Assembly (NCBI RefSeq): GCF_035189165.1
Contig: NZ_CP045246.1
Location: 2,232,001 to 2,296,000, forward strand
Direction: 5' to 3'
Length of the DNA stretch: 64,000 nucleotides
Source: Arthrobacter sp. JZ12
GTDB lineage: Bacteria > Actinomycetota > Actinomycetes > Actinomycetales > Micrococcaceae
This document shows, piece by piece, positions 27,444-36,965 of the stretch. Numbering within the stretch: position 1 is the first letter of the stretch; each line of letters opens with the position of its first letter. The notes beneath the pieces are model-generated. The model worked only from the letters and a program-made list of their open reading frames with translations. It was not told the origin of the DNA and did not search any database. Position numbers and translations under genes: made by a program.

Positions 27444-28304
27444 TCAAGGGGTGCTGTTTGCTCCCTGCGGTGCAGGAGTGGCCGCAAGCACGACGGCGCC
27501 CGCTACCTTGGCGCCCATGCCCCGCAGCACTCGAGTCGTCTCGGCGATGGTTGCCCCGGTGGTCAGAACGTCATCGACGACGAGGCAGTGCCGGCCCCTG
27601 ACAGCTCGGCGGAGGGGCTGAACGGCCTCCATACTTCCCCTTACGTTCCTGCGACGCCCCCGCTTGCCCAGTGCCTTCTGGCCGGACCCGCCCGTACCCC
27701 GCAGCGCGGGCAGTACCGGACTGGATCGTTGTCGGACTGCGGGAGCCACGAAAGTTCCGGCAGGAAGTTCGTTGCGCCGTTCCAATCCGCCAAGCAGCAC
27801 GGCCAACGGGTCGTAGCCCCGGCGTCGCACTGACGCTCCGCGCGACGGAACGGGAACGAGCAGAACTTCGGCGGAGGCAGGACAGAGCGACCAGCGGGCA
27901 TCATGCAGGGCGCCGGCCATGGCGGCCTGCAGCCACCGCGCCAGGTCGGTATGTCCGTGATTCTTGAAGGCCAGCACCGCTGATGCGAGGGCCTTCGCGT
28001 ATCTTCCGGCAGCGACGACTGGAAGTGGTGAGAACGACTGCGGTTTGGCGGGGGGCGCGCCAACTGCAGGAAGCTCCGAGGAAGGGAGACCTTCCGCCCC
28101 TGACTCCGCCCGGAACGGACGAACTGTCGCCCGCCTGAGCGAGGCCGCACACCGATCGCAAAGGGAAACGTCCGGAAACTCACACACCACGCACTCAGTG
28201 GGAACTACAAGCGACAGGAACTCGCGAAGAGCTTCGCTGACCTTGCGCCAATGCACATTCAGCCGTGCCCGGTCAAGAAACTTCCGTAATCGGGCCCATG
28301 TCAT
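27444..28304 (-). CDS. ComF-family phosphoribosyltransferase-like protein
   Basis: About 286 residues from the ATG at 28304 (MTWARLRKFL); the longer frame runs back into lpqB. An N-terminal CxxC pair is repeated (CVVC, CDRC) and probably binds zinc. The C-terminal half is a type I phosphoribosyltransferase fold with the PRPP loop HCLVVDDVLTTGATIAE near 245-262. Homologues (ComFC/GntX) take part in natural transformation in some species, but the biochemical activity is unclear. It follows lpqB by 70 bp in the mtrAB-lpqB order typical of actinobacteria. Confidence 0.85.
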   Translation of the reverse strand: MTWARLRKFLDRARLNVHWRKVSEALREFLSLVVPTECVVCEFPDVSLCDRCAASLRRATVRPFRAESGAEGLPSSELPAVGAPPAKPQSFSPLPVVAAGRYAKALASAVLAFKNHGHTDLARWLQAAMAGALHDARWSLCPASAEVLLVPVPSRGASVRRRGYDPLAVLLGGLERRNELPAGTFVAPAVRQRSSPVLPALRGTGGSGQKALGKRGRRRNVRGSMEAVQPLRRAVRGRHCLVVDDVLTTGATIAETTRVLRGMGAKVAGAVVLAATPAPQGANSTP

Positions 28305-28374
28305 GGGCCCCACGCTCCCACATCGGTGTTCCGGTTGGGAGGCATTCCGGGGATCTGTGGATGACTGGCTGGGC

Positions 28375-30069
28375 TTATCCGGCGAAGGCAGGATCGATCG
28401 CGGCCACTCCCTGATTCCCCCAGGTGTTGCCGACCACCGCAAAGATGTTGTTGCCGCTTTGGGCATAGATATTCGAACGCCCGGTTCCCGCGCTGAGATG
28501 CTGCAGGCCATCAAGCGGCTGCAACTCTTCAGGATCAGCGGCGAAGGGAATCACAATGGCGGTAACCGGCTCTTCGGTGGAGGTGTTGGCCACGACGACA
28601 GAGGTTTCAGACACCCATTTCGCTGTGTTGATAGGCCCCGGAGCATTGAGTGAGATAGGTTCTCCCAAAGTCTGAGGAACTCCGTCCTCATTTCGACTGA
28701 CACCTGACAGCAGAAGCTGACTCTGTCCGGACTGTTGCGCAACTATCAGGGCGCGCGCACCGTCCCGGGAAATCCTGATCTCGCTAATCGTGCGGCTGCC
28801 CAACCATGGCGCCTGCACATCGACTGCATTGTCGCTGCTTCCACCCGGAGGAACCGCCCGCACATATGACCGTTCATTGGATGTGCCGGCTGTCCAGATC
28901 CAGTTCGCTGGGTCATAACTTGGAGCAGTAAGGCCGGCGCCCGTCGTCAACGTCCGGACGGCTTGACCCGCCCCGGTCGCCAGTAATTGGGTCCGAGCCC
29001 GGTTGAGGAACGCGAAGTTCTGTCCGTCATACGACATGGCCGGGTCTCGGGGACGAAGGTGGGAGACGGACGGGACATCGTCAGCCGGAGTCAGCTGGCC
29101 GCCCTCGAAGAAGGCCAATTCGTTCTCGCTGATGACGATCTGCCGACTGGGTACCGCCGGATTCAGGCCTGCGGAAACCAGGTCGGGATCCTCATCAAAG
29201 GAAAGCTGCCCTGCGCGCACCTCGACCGAGTTCACGGTGTTCAGACCGGTGAGGGTAGCCCGCAACTGCTGTTTCATCTGCTGGCGCTGAAGGTCATCGG
29301 TTCCAGCAAGAATCTCAGCCGTGAAATCCACGGTAGCCGTACCCGACTCGATGGGAACTGATTCAACGGCGAGCGCAGCGTTCTCCGGAAATGCGCTGGT
29401 CACCGCCCCCTGCAGGTAGGCGGCCGGACCGGCGATGAGTGACTGGACGATATTGGCTGCAATGCCCTGCCGATTCACGAACCACCGGACATCCGGGACC
29501 CAGTAACGGTAGCCGCTGCTGTAGAAGTACAGCTCGTGAGACTGAAGCAGGTTCTCAGCATCCGTGGCTGAAATCATGATCCCGTTCGGGATGTCGGCTA
29601 CGCGCCACTCCCCCTGCACCTGCTCCAGTCGCACGGTATGGGACTCAGTAGTGCCTGGACCGACGTTGCGCCGCACCCCAGAGCCGTCGACGTAACCTGC
29701 GACTTCCATCTGCAGCTGTAGCTCCCCCTCGGTGGGGGTCGAACTGATCTTGAAATCCGAACGGTAGATTGTGATTTCCTCCTCCGGCTCCCAAGTCTGG
29801 GCCAGAGCAGGGGTCAGATAACTGCGCGCGACGCCGTAGTCATCTGAAACGCCGATACCGGCAACAAGGAATCCTTCGAGAATCCCGCTTGGGCTCGCAC
29901 CTTGGGGAGGCGGCGGCGGGTTGTTGACGAAGCGGGCGCCGGCTCCGGCGTCGGCTGTCACCTCAATTGTCCCTACGGGTCCGGCCGTCGGTATGGAGGA
30001 GCACGCGCCGAGCGTGCAGATCAGCAAGACGGCGAGAGTCCCCCGAACAAGCGCACTTTTCACAGTCAT
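28375..30069 (-). CDS. lpqB: Lipoprotein LpqB, GerMN domain
   Basis: A 564-residue secreted lipoprotein. The signal peptide ends in the lipobox LGAC with the lipidated Cys at residue 23. A GerMN domain follows at about 190-300 (ANIVQSLIAGPAAYLQG), and the C-terminal half is a predicted beta-propeller-like region with repeated strands and PSYDPANWIWT. In mycobacteria LpqB interacts with the MtrB sensor domain and modulates MtrA phosphorylation. Here it starts 4 bp inside the end of mtrB (ATGA-type overlap), so the three genes are one operon. Confidence 0.93.
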   Translation of the reverse strand: MTVKSALVRGTLAVLLICTLGACSSIPTAGPVGTIEVTADAGAGARFVNNPPPPPQGASPSGILEGFLVAGIGVSDDYGVARSYLTPALAQTWEPEEEITIYRSDFKISSTPTEGELQLQMEVAGYVDGSGVRRNVGPGTTESHTVRLEQVQGEWRVADIPNGIMISATDAENLLQSHELYFYSSGYRYWVPDVRWFVNRQGIAANIVQSLIAGPAAYLQGAVTSAFPENAALAVESVPIESGTATVDFTAEILAGTDDLQRQQMKQQLRATLTGLNTVNSVEVRAGQLSFDEDPDLVSAGLNPAVPSRQIVISENELAFFEGGQLTPADDVPSVSHLRPRDPAMSYDGQNFAFLNRARTQLLATGAGQAVRTLTTGAGLTAPSYDPANWIWTAGTSNERSYVRAVPPGGSSDNAVDVQAPWLGSRTISEIRISRDGARALIVAQQSGQSQLLLSGVSRNEDGVPQTLGEPISLNAPGPINTAKWVSETSVVVANTSTEEPVTAIVIPFAADPEELQPLDGLQHLSAGTGRSNIYAQSGNNIFAVVGNTWGNQGVAAIDPAFAG

Positions 30070-31811
30070 CGGTCACCTCCAGTGGCACCATGCAGTGTCG
30101 GCACTGCATCAGGCGAGGAGCTATTGCTGACCGGGCCCGCCGGGAGCGCCGCCTGCCGCGGCGGTAACGGCAGCGGTGACATCTTGAGCACGGTGTCCCG
30201 GCGTTTGGGCAGCGTAAGTCTGAAGCACGAACCCTCACCCAACGCGCCCCACGCCTGAAGCCATGCGCCGTGCAGGCGGGCGTCCTCGGTCGCGATCGAC
30301 AATCCGAGGCCGCTGCCTCCCGTGGTCCGTGCCCGGGCGGGATCGGCGCGCCAGAACCGGTCGAACACGCGGGCAGCGTCGACGGCAGTCATGCCGATGC
30401 CGTAGTCGCGGACGGCCACGGCGACTGCATCGGGGCTTGAGGCTATGTAGATATTGATCGGCCGGCCCTCGCCGTGCTCCAGTGCATTGACCACGAGGTT
30501 ACGGAGGATGCGGTCAATTCGGCGCGGATCGACGTCGACAATGCACTTTGACTCGTTCGAGATGATGCTGATCTCGGATTTGTGGCTCTCCGCCAGGGGC
30601 CGGGCGCCGTCGATCACGTGCTGAACGAGTTGGAAGATGTCCGTGGGCTCAGCATCCAGCACGGCGGCGCCGGCGTCGAACCGGGAGATCTCGAGCAGGT
30701 CCGCGAGAAGCGACTGGAACCGTTCGACCTGGTTGTACAGAATCTCGGCCGACCTCCGGTTCACGGGATCGAATTGTTCACGGGCCTCATGCAGCACCTC
30801 AGCCGCCATCCGAACCGTTGTCAGCGGCGTCCTCAATTCATGCGAAACGTCAGACACAAAGCGCTGCTGCATCTGGGACAGCTGTGCCAACTGGGTGATC
30901 TGATCCTGAAGGCTGGCTGCCATATGGTTGAAGGACGCACCAAGTCTCGCTACCTCATCCTCGCCCTGAGTCTCCATGCGCTCCTGCAGTTGCCCGGCCG
31001 CCAGCTTCTCTGAGACAAGGGCGGCATGGCTGACCGGCCCCACGATGCTTCGTGTGACCAGCCAGACGATAGCCCCGATCGTCACGAGCAGGAGCGTGCC
31101 TCCAATCCAGATGACGCCGTGGATGTAGTCGAGTGTGGCCTGCATGGATGAGAGGTCATACAGGAGGTAAAGGGCATATTCCGTCTGCTCGGGCGGAAGC
31201 GTGACCTTGGTGCCGAATGCGATCCCGGGCACGTCGAACTCTGTACCGGAGGCCGACGTGGCCAGGGTGATGGGAGCCCAGTACTGATCATCCCCCTGCC
31301 GCACCGCCTCAATCAGTTTCTCAGGGATTGTGGAAGATTCCGTCCGGTCCGGACTCGCGAACGGTGACACAAAGATGGGGGTCTGCTGATCCGGGACGCT
31401 ATTGAGGATGAACTGGCGTGGGGCATCGGCTGCGCCGCCTTCAAGACTTGGCAGGGTGTCGCGGACCAGCTGGGCGGTGGACTCACGATCCGTCACAGAG
31501 GTCTGCGCAAAAATCTGCTTTACCTCGCTGAGCCCGGCGCTCGCCTCAGCCTTGAACTGGTCGAGCCTCTCCTGGTAGAGGCCGTTGGCAATCTGGCTCG
31601 AGAGAAATGCTCCGACGGCGATGAGCGCCACAGCGGTGAGCACGAGGGTGGACGTGACAGTACGGAACAGCAGCGATCGGCGCCATTGCCGCGCAGTCTG
31701 CCTGGTGATGGATCGAATCCATCTCAATCCCTTCGCGGCCAGAACCGAAGCCGCACGCAGGGACTGGCCTGCCCGCCCACTCAAATTACGCTTGCCCTGC
31801 CTTATAACCAA
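30066..31811 (-). CDS. mtrB: Sensor histidine kinase MtrB
   Basis: A 581-residue membrane kinase with a first transmembrane helix near 45-70, an extracytoplasmic sensor domain of about 165 residues, a second helix near 237-258, a HAMP domain, a HisKA domain with VSDVSHELRTPLTTVRMAAE (phospho-His near 323) and a HATPase domain (NLVVNALEHGEG, GGSGLGLSI). It phosphorylates MtrA and co-ordinates wall synthesis with division. The gene overlaps mtrA by 26 bp and lpqB by 4 bp. The C-terminal tail after residue 550 is proline-rich and not conserved. Confidence 0.95.
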   Translation of the reverse strand: MVIRQGKRNLSGRAGQSLRAASVLAAKGLRWIRSITRQTARQWRRSLLFRTVTSTLVLTAVALIAVGAFLSSQIANGLYQERLDQFKAEASAGLSEVKQIFAQTSVTDRESTAQLVRDTLPSLEGGAADAPRQFILNSVPDQQTPIFVSPFASPDRTESSTIPEKLIEAVRQGDDQYWAPITLATSASGTEFDVPGIAFGTKVTLPPEQTEYALYLLYDLSSMQATLDYIHGVIWIGGTLLLVTIGAIVWLVTRSIVGPVSHAALVSEKLAAGQLQERMETQGEDEVARLGASFNHMAASLQDQITQLAQLSQMQQRFVSDVSHELRTPLTTVRMAAEVLHEAREQFDPVNRRSAEILYNQVERFQSLLADLLEISRFDAGAAVLDAEPTDIFQLVQHVIDGARPLAESHKSEISIISNESKCIVDVDPRRIDRILRNLVVNALEHGEGRPINIYIASSPDAVAVAVRDYGIGMTAVDAARVFDRFWRADPARARTTGGSGLGLSIATEDARLHGAWLQAWGALGEGSCFRLTLPKRRDTVLKMSPLPLPPRQAALPAGPVSNSSSPDAVPTLHGATGGDR

Positions 31812-32463
31812 CGCCTCGAACTGTCAGTACGATCTCCGGAGCCTCCGGGTCACGCTCAATCTTGGACCTCAACCGCTGCACATGGACATTAACGAGTCGG
31901 GTGTCGGCTGCGTGCCGGTAGCCCCACACCTGTTCCAACAGCAATTCCCGCGTAAACACCTGCCAGGGCTTCCGCGCCAGTGCCACCAGCAGGTCGAATT
32001 CAAGCGGCGTCAGTGAAATCGGCTCCCCCGCGCGGGTGACCGAGTGCCCGGCGACGTCGATACTCACTTCCCCGATGCGCAGGGTCTCCGGCGCCTTCTG
32101 CTCCCCAGGACGCAGGCGTGCCCGGACCCGGGCAACCAGTTCCGCCGGCTTGAAGGGCTTCGGCACGTAGTCGTCAGCTCCCGATTCCAGGCCGCGAACG
32201 ACGTCGGAGGTGTCCGACTTCGCGGTCAGCATGACGATCGGAAGGTCCGATTCGTTGCGAATCTGGCGACACACCTCGATTCCGTCAATCCCGGGAAGCA
32301 TCAGATCCAACAAAACCAGATCCGGCTTGGTGGCCCTGAAGACGTCGAGTGCCTGCGCCCCGTCCGCGCAGAACACCGGATCGAACCCGTCATTACGCAG
32401 GACAATGCCGATCATCTCGGCCAGTGCTTCGTCGTCGTCTATGACCAGGATCCGTGCCTTCAT
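31786..32463 (-). CDS. mtrA: Response regulator MtrA
   Basis: 225 residues from the ATG at 32463 (MKARILVIDDDEAL), which has GGAG just upstream; a start six codons earlier is also open. The receiver domain (1-115) has the acidic pocket DDD and the phosphoacceptor D53 in VLLDLMLPG, with K in KPFKPAEL. The C-terminal OmpR-type winged helix (130-225) includes LTPLEFDLLVALARKP and VRGVGYKAG. MtrA regulates dnaA, wall hydrolases and division genes in actinobacteria. It is the first gene of mtrA-mtrB-lpqB(-comF) and diverges from the DUF4129/MoxR operon. Confidence 0.96.
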   Translation of the reverse strand: MKARILVIDDDEALAEMIGIVLRNDGFDPVFCADGAQALDVFRATKPDLVLLDLMLPGIDGIEVCRQIRNESDLPIVMLTAKSDTSDVVRGLESGADDYVPKPFKPAELVARVRARLRPGEQKAPETLRIGEVSIDVAGHSVTRAGEPISLTPLEFDLLVALARKPWQVFTRELLLEQVWGYRHAADTRLVNVHVQRLRSKIERDPEAPEIVLTVRGVGYKAGQA

Positions 32464-32701
32464 GACTCCATGTTCTCCCATCGCCCCAACAATGTCGCAT
32501 TGCCGCGCGCCCCTTAGCGGGCGGGCATGCCTTTGTCATCCTAGAGGACGATTTGCGGCCTAACCGCAGCGGGAAGAATGGAAGGCAGCACAGCCCGCGG
32601 AGCCGATGTGTGTCCACACGGTGCGCTCGTGCAAGGCCAACGGTCAGCGGCGGTCACTATAGTTCTAGTTAAGTCAGCAACACGTGATGAGGGGATCAGG
32701 C
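32464..32701. promoter_or_regulatory. Shared divergent promoter region of mtrAB-lpqB and the MoxR/DUF58 operon
   Basis: A 238-bp gap. The 8-mer ACTATAGT at 32656-32663 is palindromic and gives a TATAGT -10-like word on both strands (32658-32663 on plus, about 38 bp before the plus-strand start). No clear -35 is visible. AGGGGA at 32689-32694 is the ribosome site of the plus-strand gene. Confidence 0.4.
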
Positions 32702-33994
32702 ATGAGCGGGAACTACCCGGGCGAGGACTCGGAGAACCGGCCGTGGCAGCCCCCTTCCGATGCTCCTTTCGATCCTTCGCAGCCGGGGCAACAGCAGCAA
32801 TGGGGAGCCCCATCCACCCAGCCCCAGTCTCAGCCTCAGCAACAGCCGCAATGGGGGCAACAGCGACCCGGGCCCTGGCCTCCCAATCCCCACATGCCGC
32901 CTGCTCAGGCTGGAATTGGCTGGCCATCGACTGGCCCGGTCCCCTACGGCTACCAGGCTCCGCCGAAGCCTGGAATCATTCCTCTGCGTCCGCTGGGTCT
33001 GGGCGAGATACTCGACGGCGCTTTCCAGGCCTGTCGGCGCAATCCGCTGTCCACCTTCGGAATCGCGATCCTCTTTCAGGTGGTCATTGCGGTCATCACG
33101 GTCCTGCTCACCTTCGGGCTCACAGGAACGCTGGCGAACCTGGACCCGGTGACGGCCTCCGCCAGCCAGGTCACAGGCCTCGTAGCTTCAGCGCTCTCGG
33201 TCGGCTCCGTCCTCGTCCTGCTGACCTCGGCCGGAGTGCTTATCCTGCAGGGTGTCCTCATCATTCCCATTGCGCGGGCGGTGCTGAACGAGCGCACCGG
33301 GTTCGCTCAACTGTGGAAGTTGGCCTGGGGGCGCATCCTTCCCCTGATCGGACTGGGGTTGATCCTCGTCCTGCTCTGGACTGTGTCCGTTGTTGTGCTG
33401 GTACTGATCTTTGTCGGGCTTTCGCTTGCCTTTGAGGAAGCGGCCATCGCCATAGTGATCGTGGGCATCCTGCTGGCCATCGTGGCCGCGGTCTGGCTGA
33501 ACATCAAGTGGGTGATGGCGCCGGCTGCGCTCATGCTGGAGGGTGTCGGGCCGATCACCGCCCTGCGTCGGTCCTGGACCCTGACCACGCGCAACTGGTG
33601 GCGAACCTTCGGCATCCTCGTTCTGACCGCAATCATCGTTTCGATCATCACGCAAGTGGTCACCGCCCCGTTATCCTTCATCGTTTTCGGATTCGGTTCC
33701 TTCACCACGGACCCAGCCTCCGCCGAGACCGCCCTGCTGGAATCGCTTCCCGTTCTGCTCATCACGCAGGCTGTCACTGCGGTGTTCACGGCGATCGGAT
33801 TCGCCTTCCAGGCGGGAGTCACCGCGCTTCTCTACGTGGATCTGCGTATCCGGCGGGAAGGATTCGACATCGTACTGCTTCGGGAGAACGAGGCCAGGAC
33901 ACAGGGAAGGGCTACCTCCATCCCCGGGCGGTCCGCTGGTGGAACTTTCGGGCATCCGGGAGACCGGGGTCCTTCCAACCAGCCGGGAACCTGA
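32702..33994 (+). CDS. Polytopic membrane protein with glycerophosphodiesterase-type membrane domain
   Basis: About 430 residues from the ATG at 32702, which has AGGGGA well placed upstream. The first 100 residues are proline-, glutamine- and glycine-rich and cytoplasmic. A PLRPLGLGEILDGAFQACRRNP motif opens a block of about six transmembrane helices, two of them amphipathic, with a conserved WKLAWGR and ALRRSWTLTTRNWWRTFG in cytoplasmic loops. This is the membrane domain found fused to GlpQ-like enzymes in some bacteria, but no phosphodiesterase domain is attached here. It heads the envelope operon 7 bp upstream of the DUF4129 gene. Function is unknown. Confidence 0.78.
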   Translation: MSGNYPGEDSENRPWQPPSDAPFDPSQPGQQQQWGAPSTQPQSQPQQQPQWGQQRPGPWPPNPHMPPAQAGIGWPSTGPVPYGYQAPPKPGIIPLRPLGLGEILDGAFQACRRNPLSTFGIAILFQVVIAVITVLLTFGLTGTLANLDPVTASASQVTGLVASALSVGSVLVLLTSAGVLILQGVLIIPIARAVLNERTGFAQLWKLAWGRILPLIGLGLILVLLWTVSVVVLVLIFVGLSLAFEEAAIAIVIVGILLAIVAAVWLNIKWVMAPAALMLEGVGPITALRRSWTLTTRNWWRTFGILVLTAIIVSIITQVVTAPLSFIVFGFGSFTTDPASAETALLESLPVLLITQAVTAVFTAIGFAFQAGVTALLYVDLRIRREGFDIVLLRENEARTQGRATSIPGRSAGGTFGHPGDRGPSNQPGT

Positions 33995-34000
33995 CACCGC

Positions 34001-34678
34001 ATGCTGTTGAATCTCACCTCCATTCCGGTTCCTGTATCGGTTCCCCTGCTGCCCGACGATGAACAAGCACGCCAACTGCTACGGGAAGAGCTTGCCAAAG
34101 GTATATACCAGGAAGCGGAGCCGTCCCTGCTCGAACGTGCATGGACGGCGTTGCTGAACTGGCTGGCTGAGGTTCTCGGCAGTATTCAGAGCGTGGATGC
34201 GGGGATCGGGACAATCCTCCTCGCTGCCGGTGCTGTTGTGCTCATTCTCGTCGCTGTTCTCCTGATCCGCCCCCGGCTGAACGCACGCCGCCGCCGGGAC
34301 CCGCAGGTTTTCGGCGCGGAGACCGGCCGGTCCGCCGCAGGGCACCGTGAGCTCGCCGAATCCGCCGCGGGACGCACCGACTGGGACACTGCCCTTACTG
34401 AGCGATTCCGCGCTATCACCAGGACGGCGGAAGAGCGGGTGATTCTGGACGAGCAGCCGGGACGTACCGCCGTCGAAGTTGCTGACCAGCTCAGCAACTC
34501 GTTCAACCCACTGTCAGCAGAGCTGGCCTGGCTCGCCTCCCGTTTCAACGAGGTCCACTACGGTGCGCGGCCCGCTACACAGGAGGACTATCTGCGTACC
34601 GTCAACCTTGATGGGCAGCTGCTGCACAGCCAACCGGAACGTGGAGTGAGCGGCCCCCGGTGGGCGGTGCCGGCATGA
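34001..34678 (+). CDS. DUF4129 membrane protein
   Basis: A 225-residue protein with a leading hydrophobic region, an amphipathic segment (DDEQARQLLREELAKGIYQEAEPSLLER) and one strong transmembrane helix near 66-90. The cytoplasmic DUF4129 domain (about 110-205) shows DTALTERFRAITRTAEERVILDE and SAELAWLASRFNEVHYG. DUF4129 is usually the C-terminal part of transglutaminase-like membrane proteins, or a stand-alone gene next to MoxR/DUF58, as here. It overlaps the DUF4350 start by ATGA. Confidence 0.85.
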   Translation: MLLNLTSIPVPVSVPLLPDDEQARQLLREELAKGIYQEAEPSLLERAWTALLNWLAEVLGSIQSVDAGIGTILLAAGAVVLILVAVLLIRPRLNARRRRDPQVFGAETGRSAAGHRELAESAAGRTDWDTALTERFRAITRTAEERVILDEQPGRTAVEVADQLSNSFNPLSAELAWLASRFNEVHYGARPATQEDYLRTVNLDGQLLHSQPERGVSGPRWAVPA

Positions 34679-35904
34679 GAACTGCAGATCCGGTGCACGT
34701 GGCTGATCCACCGGGCGGCGAGGGCAGTGCGGAAATCATTGGCGACGGCGGCAGCCCCGCGCGCACGCTGGCCGGAAAACTCCGGCGCGCGAGAGCATGG
34801 ATCGTTCTCGGTGCGCTGTTGTTGCTGGTGCTTTTGGTGGGAGTGCTGGCCGGAGGCGATGAAGGACGCGTTCCCTTGTCCCCCGATAATCCCGCCCCGG
34901 AAGGTGCCCGGGCGGCGGCGCAGGTGCTCGAACAGAACGGCGTGCGCGTCATTCGTGCGCAATCGCTGGAGGATGCCGCAACCGCTCTTGCGACCTCGAA
35001 TGACACCCTACTTTTGCACGATCCCAGCGGATGGCTGTCAACCGACCAGCTTGCCGTCCTTGACGACGCCGGTGCAGACCGGATCGTCCTGGTCGAGCCT
35101 GACCTGACGATACTGGCGGAGCTGGGAAACGGCATCCGGTCAGCCGGTGCGGTACCGATGGACTTCGAGGAGACCCTCCAGGCGAGCTGCAGCAACGCCG
35201 GCGCCCAGGCTGCCGTGAGCACCACTGCCGGGGGAATGTCCTACCGCGGCGACGTCACGTGCTTCCTGGTACCCGAGAGCGGAAGCGACAACCCCGCCGG
35301 CACCTTCGTCACTACTGCGGACGGTCGGGTGGCAACAATGGGCAACAGCGCCGTACTCAGCAACCAGCACATCGACGAGCACGGTAACGCCGCGCTGGCG
35401 CTGCAGACGCTCGGCAGCACCCCGACCCTCGTCTGGTACCAGCCAACGAGCGAGGATCTGGCGGTTGGCTCTGAACCGGTGAGCCCGCTGAGCCTGCTGC
35501 CACCCTTCGTCAATCCACTCATGTTCTGGCTGCTGGTGGTCGCCCTGCTTGCCATCCTGTGGCGGGCACGCAGGCTTGGCCCGCTGGTGACTGAACCGCT
35601 TCCGGTGATTGTGCGGTCTTCAGAGACGGCCGCGGGACGGGCACGCCTCTACCAGGACGCGGGCGCCGTCCGGCATGCAGCCGAGACACTCCGGGCGGGA
35701 ACACTGACCCGCATGGCTGCGGTGCTTCGGGTGCCGGCCTCAAGCCCGCGAAGCGCGGTGGTGGACGCCGCCGCACAGCGAACAGGCCATAGTCCTGCAG
35801 ACCTGGACCACCTGCTCAACGCCTACATGCCAAGTTCCGACGCCGATTTGGTTCGGTGGAGCCAGAAACTGGAAGACCTCGAACAGGAGATTCAACGCGC
35901 ATGA
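34675..35904 (+). CDS. DUF4350 membrane protein
   Basis: About 409 residues from the ATG at 34675, which overlaps the DUF4129 stop. One transmembrane helix near 36-56 leads to an extracytoplasmic DUF4350 domain (about 60-250) of the class-I glutamine-amidotransferase-like fold (LEQNGVRVIRAQSLEDAATAL, LLLHDPSGWLS). A second helix near 280-300 (MFWLLVVALLAILWRARRLG) precedes a cytoplasmic helical tail. Function is unknown; the gene is constant in MoxR/DUF58/DUF4129 operons. The stop overlaps the moxR start (GCATGA). Confidence 0.85.
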   Translation: MRTADPVHVADPPGGEGSAEIIGDGGSPARTLAGKLRRARAWIVLGALLLLVLLVGVLAGGDEGRVPLSPDNPAPEGARAAAQVLEQNGVRVIRAQSLEDAATALATSNDTLLLHDPSGWLSTDQLAVLDDAGADRIVLVEPDLTILAELGNGIRSAGAVPMDFEETLQASCSNAGAQAAVSTTAGGMSYRGDVTCFLVPESGSDNPAGTFVTTADGRVATMGNSAVLSNQHIDEHGNAALALQTLGSTPTLVWYQPTSEDLAVGSEPVSPLSLLPPFVNPLMFWLLVVALLAILWRARRLGPLVTEPLPVIVRSSETAAGRARLYQDAGAVRHAAETLRAGTLTRMAAVLRVPASSPRSAVVDAAAQRTGHSPADLDHLLNAYMPSSDADLVRWSQKLEDLEQEIQRA

Positions 35905-36949
35905 ACCAGCAGCAGCCGTACCAGCCGGCACCGCCCACATACCGTCCGGCCGATCCCGCTCCCGGAAGCCGGCCCGTCCTGACGGCAGATGGGCCGGGTG
36001 GAGACCCGGCACGCCGCGCCCTGACTGCGGTACGGGAGGAGGTCGCCAAGGCTGTAGTGGGGCAGGACGCCGCCGTCACCGGACTGCTCATCGCTCTCCT
36101 AGCCAAAGGGCATGTGCTGCTTGAAGGTGTGCCTGGAGTGGCCAAGACCCTGCTTGTGCGGAGCGTCTCTGCGGCGCTCAGCCTTGACACGAAGCGCGTC
36201 CAGTTCACTCCCGACCTGATGCCGGGCGATGTGACCGGCTCGCTCATCTTCGAGTCCCGGACAGCCGAATTCACCTTCCGCGAGGGCCCTGTATTCACGA
36301 ACATCCTGCTTGCCGATGAGATCAACAGGACCCCGCCCAAGACCCAGGCTGCCCTGCTGGAAGCGATGGAAGAGCGGCAGGCGTCCGTCGATGGCGTTAC
36401 ACGCCCGCTGCCGGAACCGTTCATCGTTGCCGCTACCCAGAATCCGGTGGAGTATGAGGGAACCTATCCGCTCCCCGAAGCACAGCTCGACCGGTTCCTC
36501 CTCAAGCTGACCCTTCCCCTGCCCAGCCGGGAGGATGAGATCGAGGTGATCCGCCGCCACAGTGCCGGCTTCGATCCGCGCAACCTCTCCGAGGCGGGGG
36601 TGTCTGCCGTTGCCGGTGAGCAGGACCTGGCAGCCGCACGGCGGGCCGTTCAGGGCGTCACCATTGCTCCGGAGGTGCTTAGCTACATCGTGGACGTGGT
36701 CCGCGCCACCCGTAGCGCACCTTCGTTCCAGCTCGGTGTGTCCCCTCGCGGGGCCACCGGGCTTCTGAACACGTCCCGCGCCTGGGCGTGGCTCTCCGGC
36801 CGGGACTTCGTAACTCCCGACGACGTCAAGGCCCTCACATTACCGGCGCTGCGGCACCGTGTTGCCCTTCGCCCGAGGCCCAGATGGACGGCGTCACCGT
36901 CGACAACGTGCTCGGAAGCATTCTGGCCACCGTTCCGGTGCCCCGGTAA
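35901..36949 (+). pseudogene. MoxR-family AAA+ ATPase with a one-base frameshift near the 3' end
   Basis: Starting at the ATG at 35901 (overlapping the DUF4350 stop), the frame encodes a full MoxR core: Walker A GVPGVAKT near residue 82, Walker B ILLADEINR, sensor-1 AATQNPVEYEGTYPLPEAQLDRF and the lid domain to LRHRVALRP near 324. At 36872-36876 the sequence reads CGCCCGAGG where one more C would be expected. Restoring it gives EAQMDGVTVDNVLGSILATV and then PVPR and TAA at 36947-36949, a normal MoxR end. As written, the frame continues into the DUF58 gene and makes an 800-residue fusion. A sequencing error is as likely as a real mutation. MoxR proteins act as chaperone-like ATPases with DUF58/VWA partners. 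Confidence 0.8.
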
Positions 36950-36965
36950 CGGTGAGTGCCGCAGC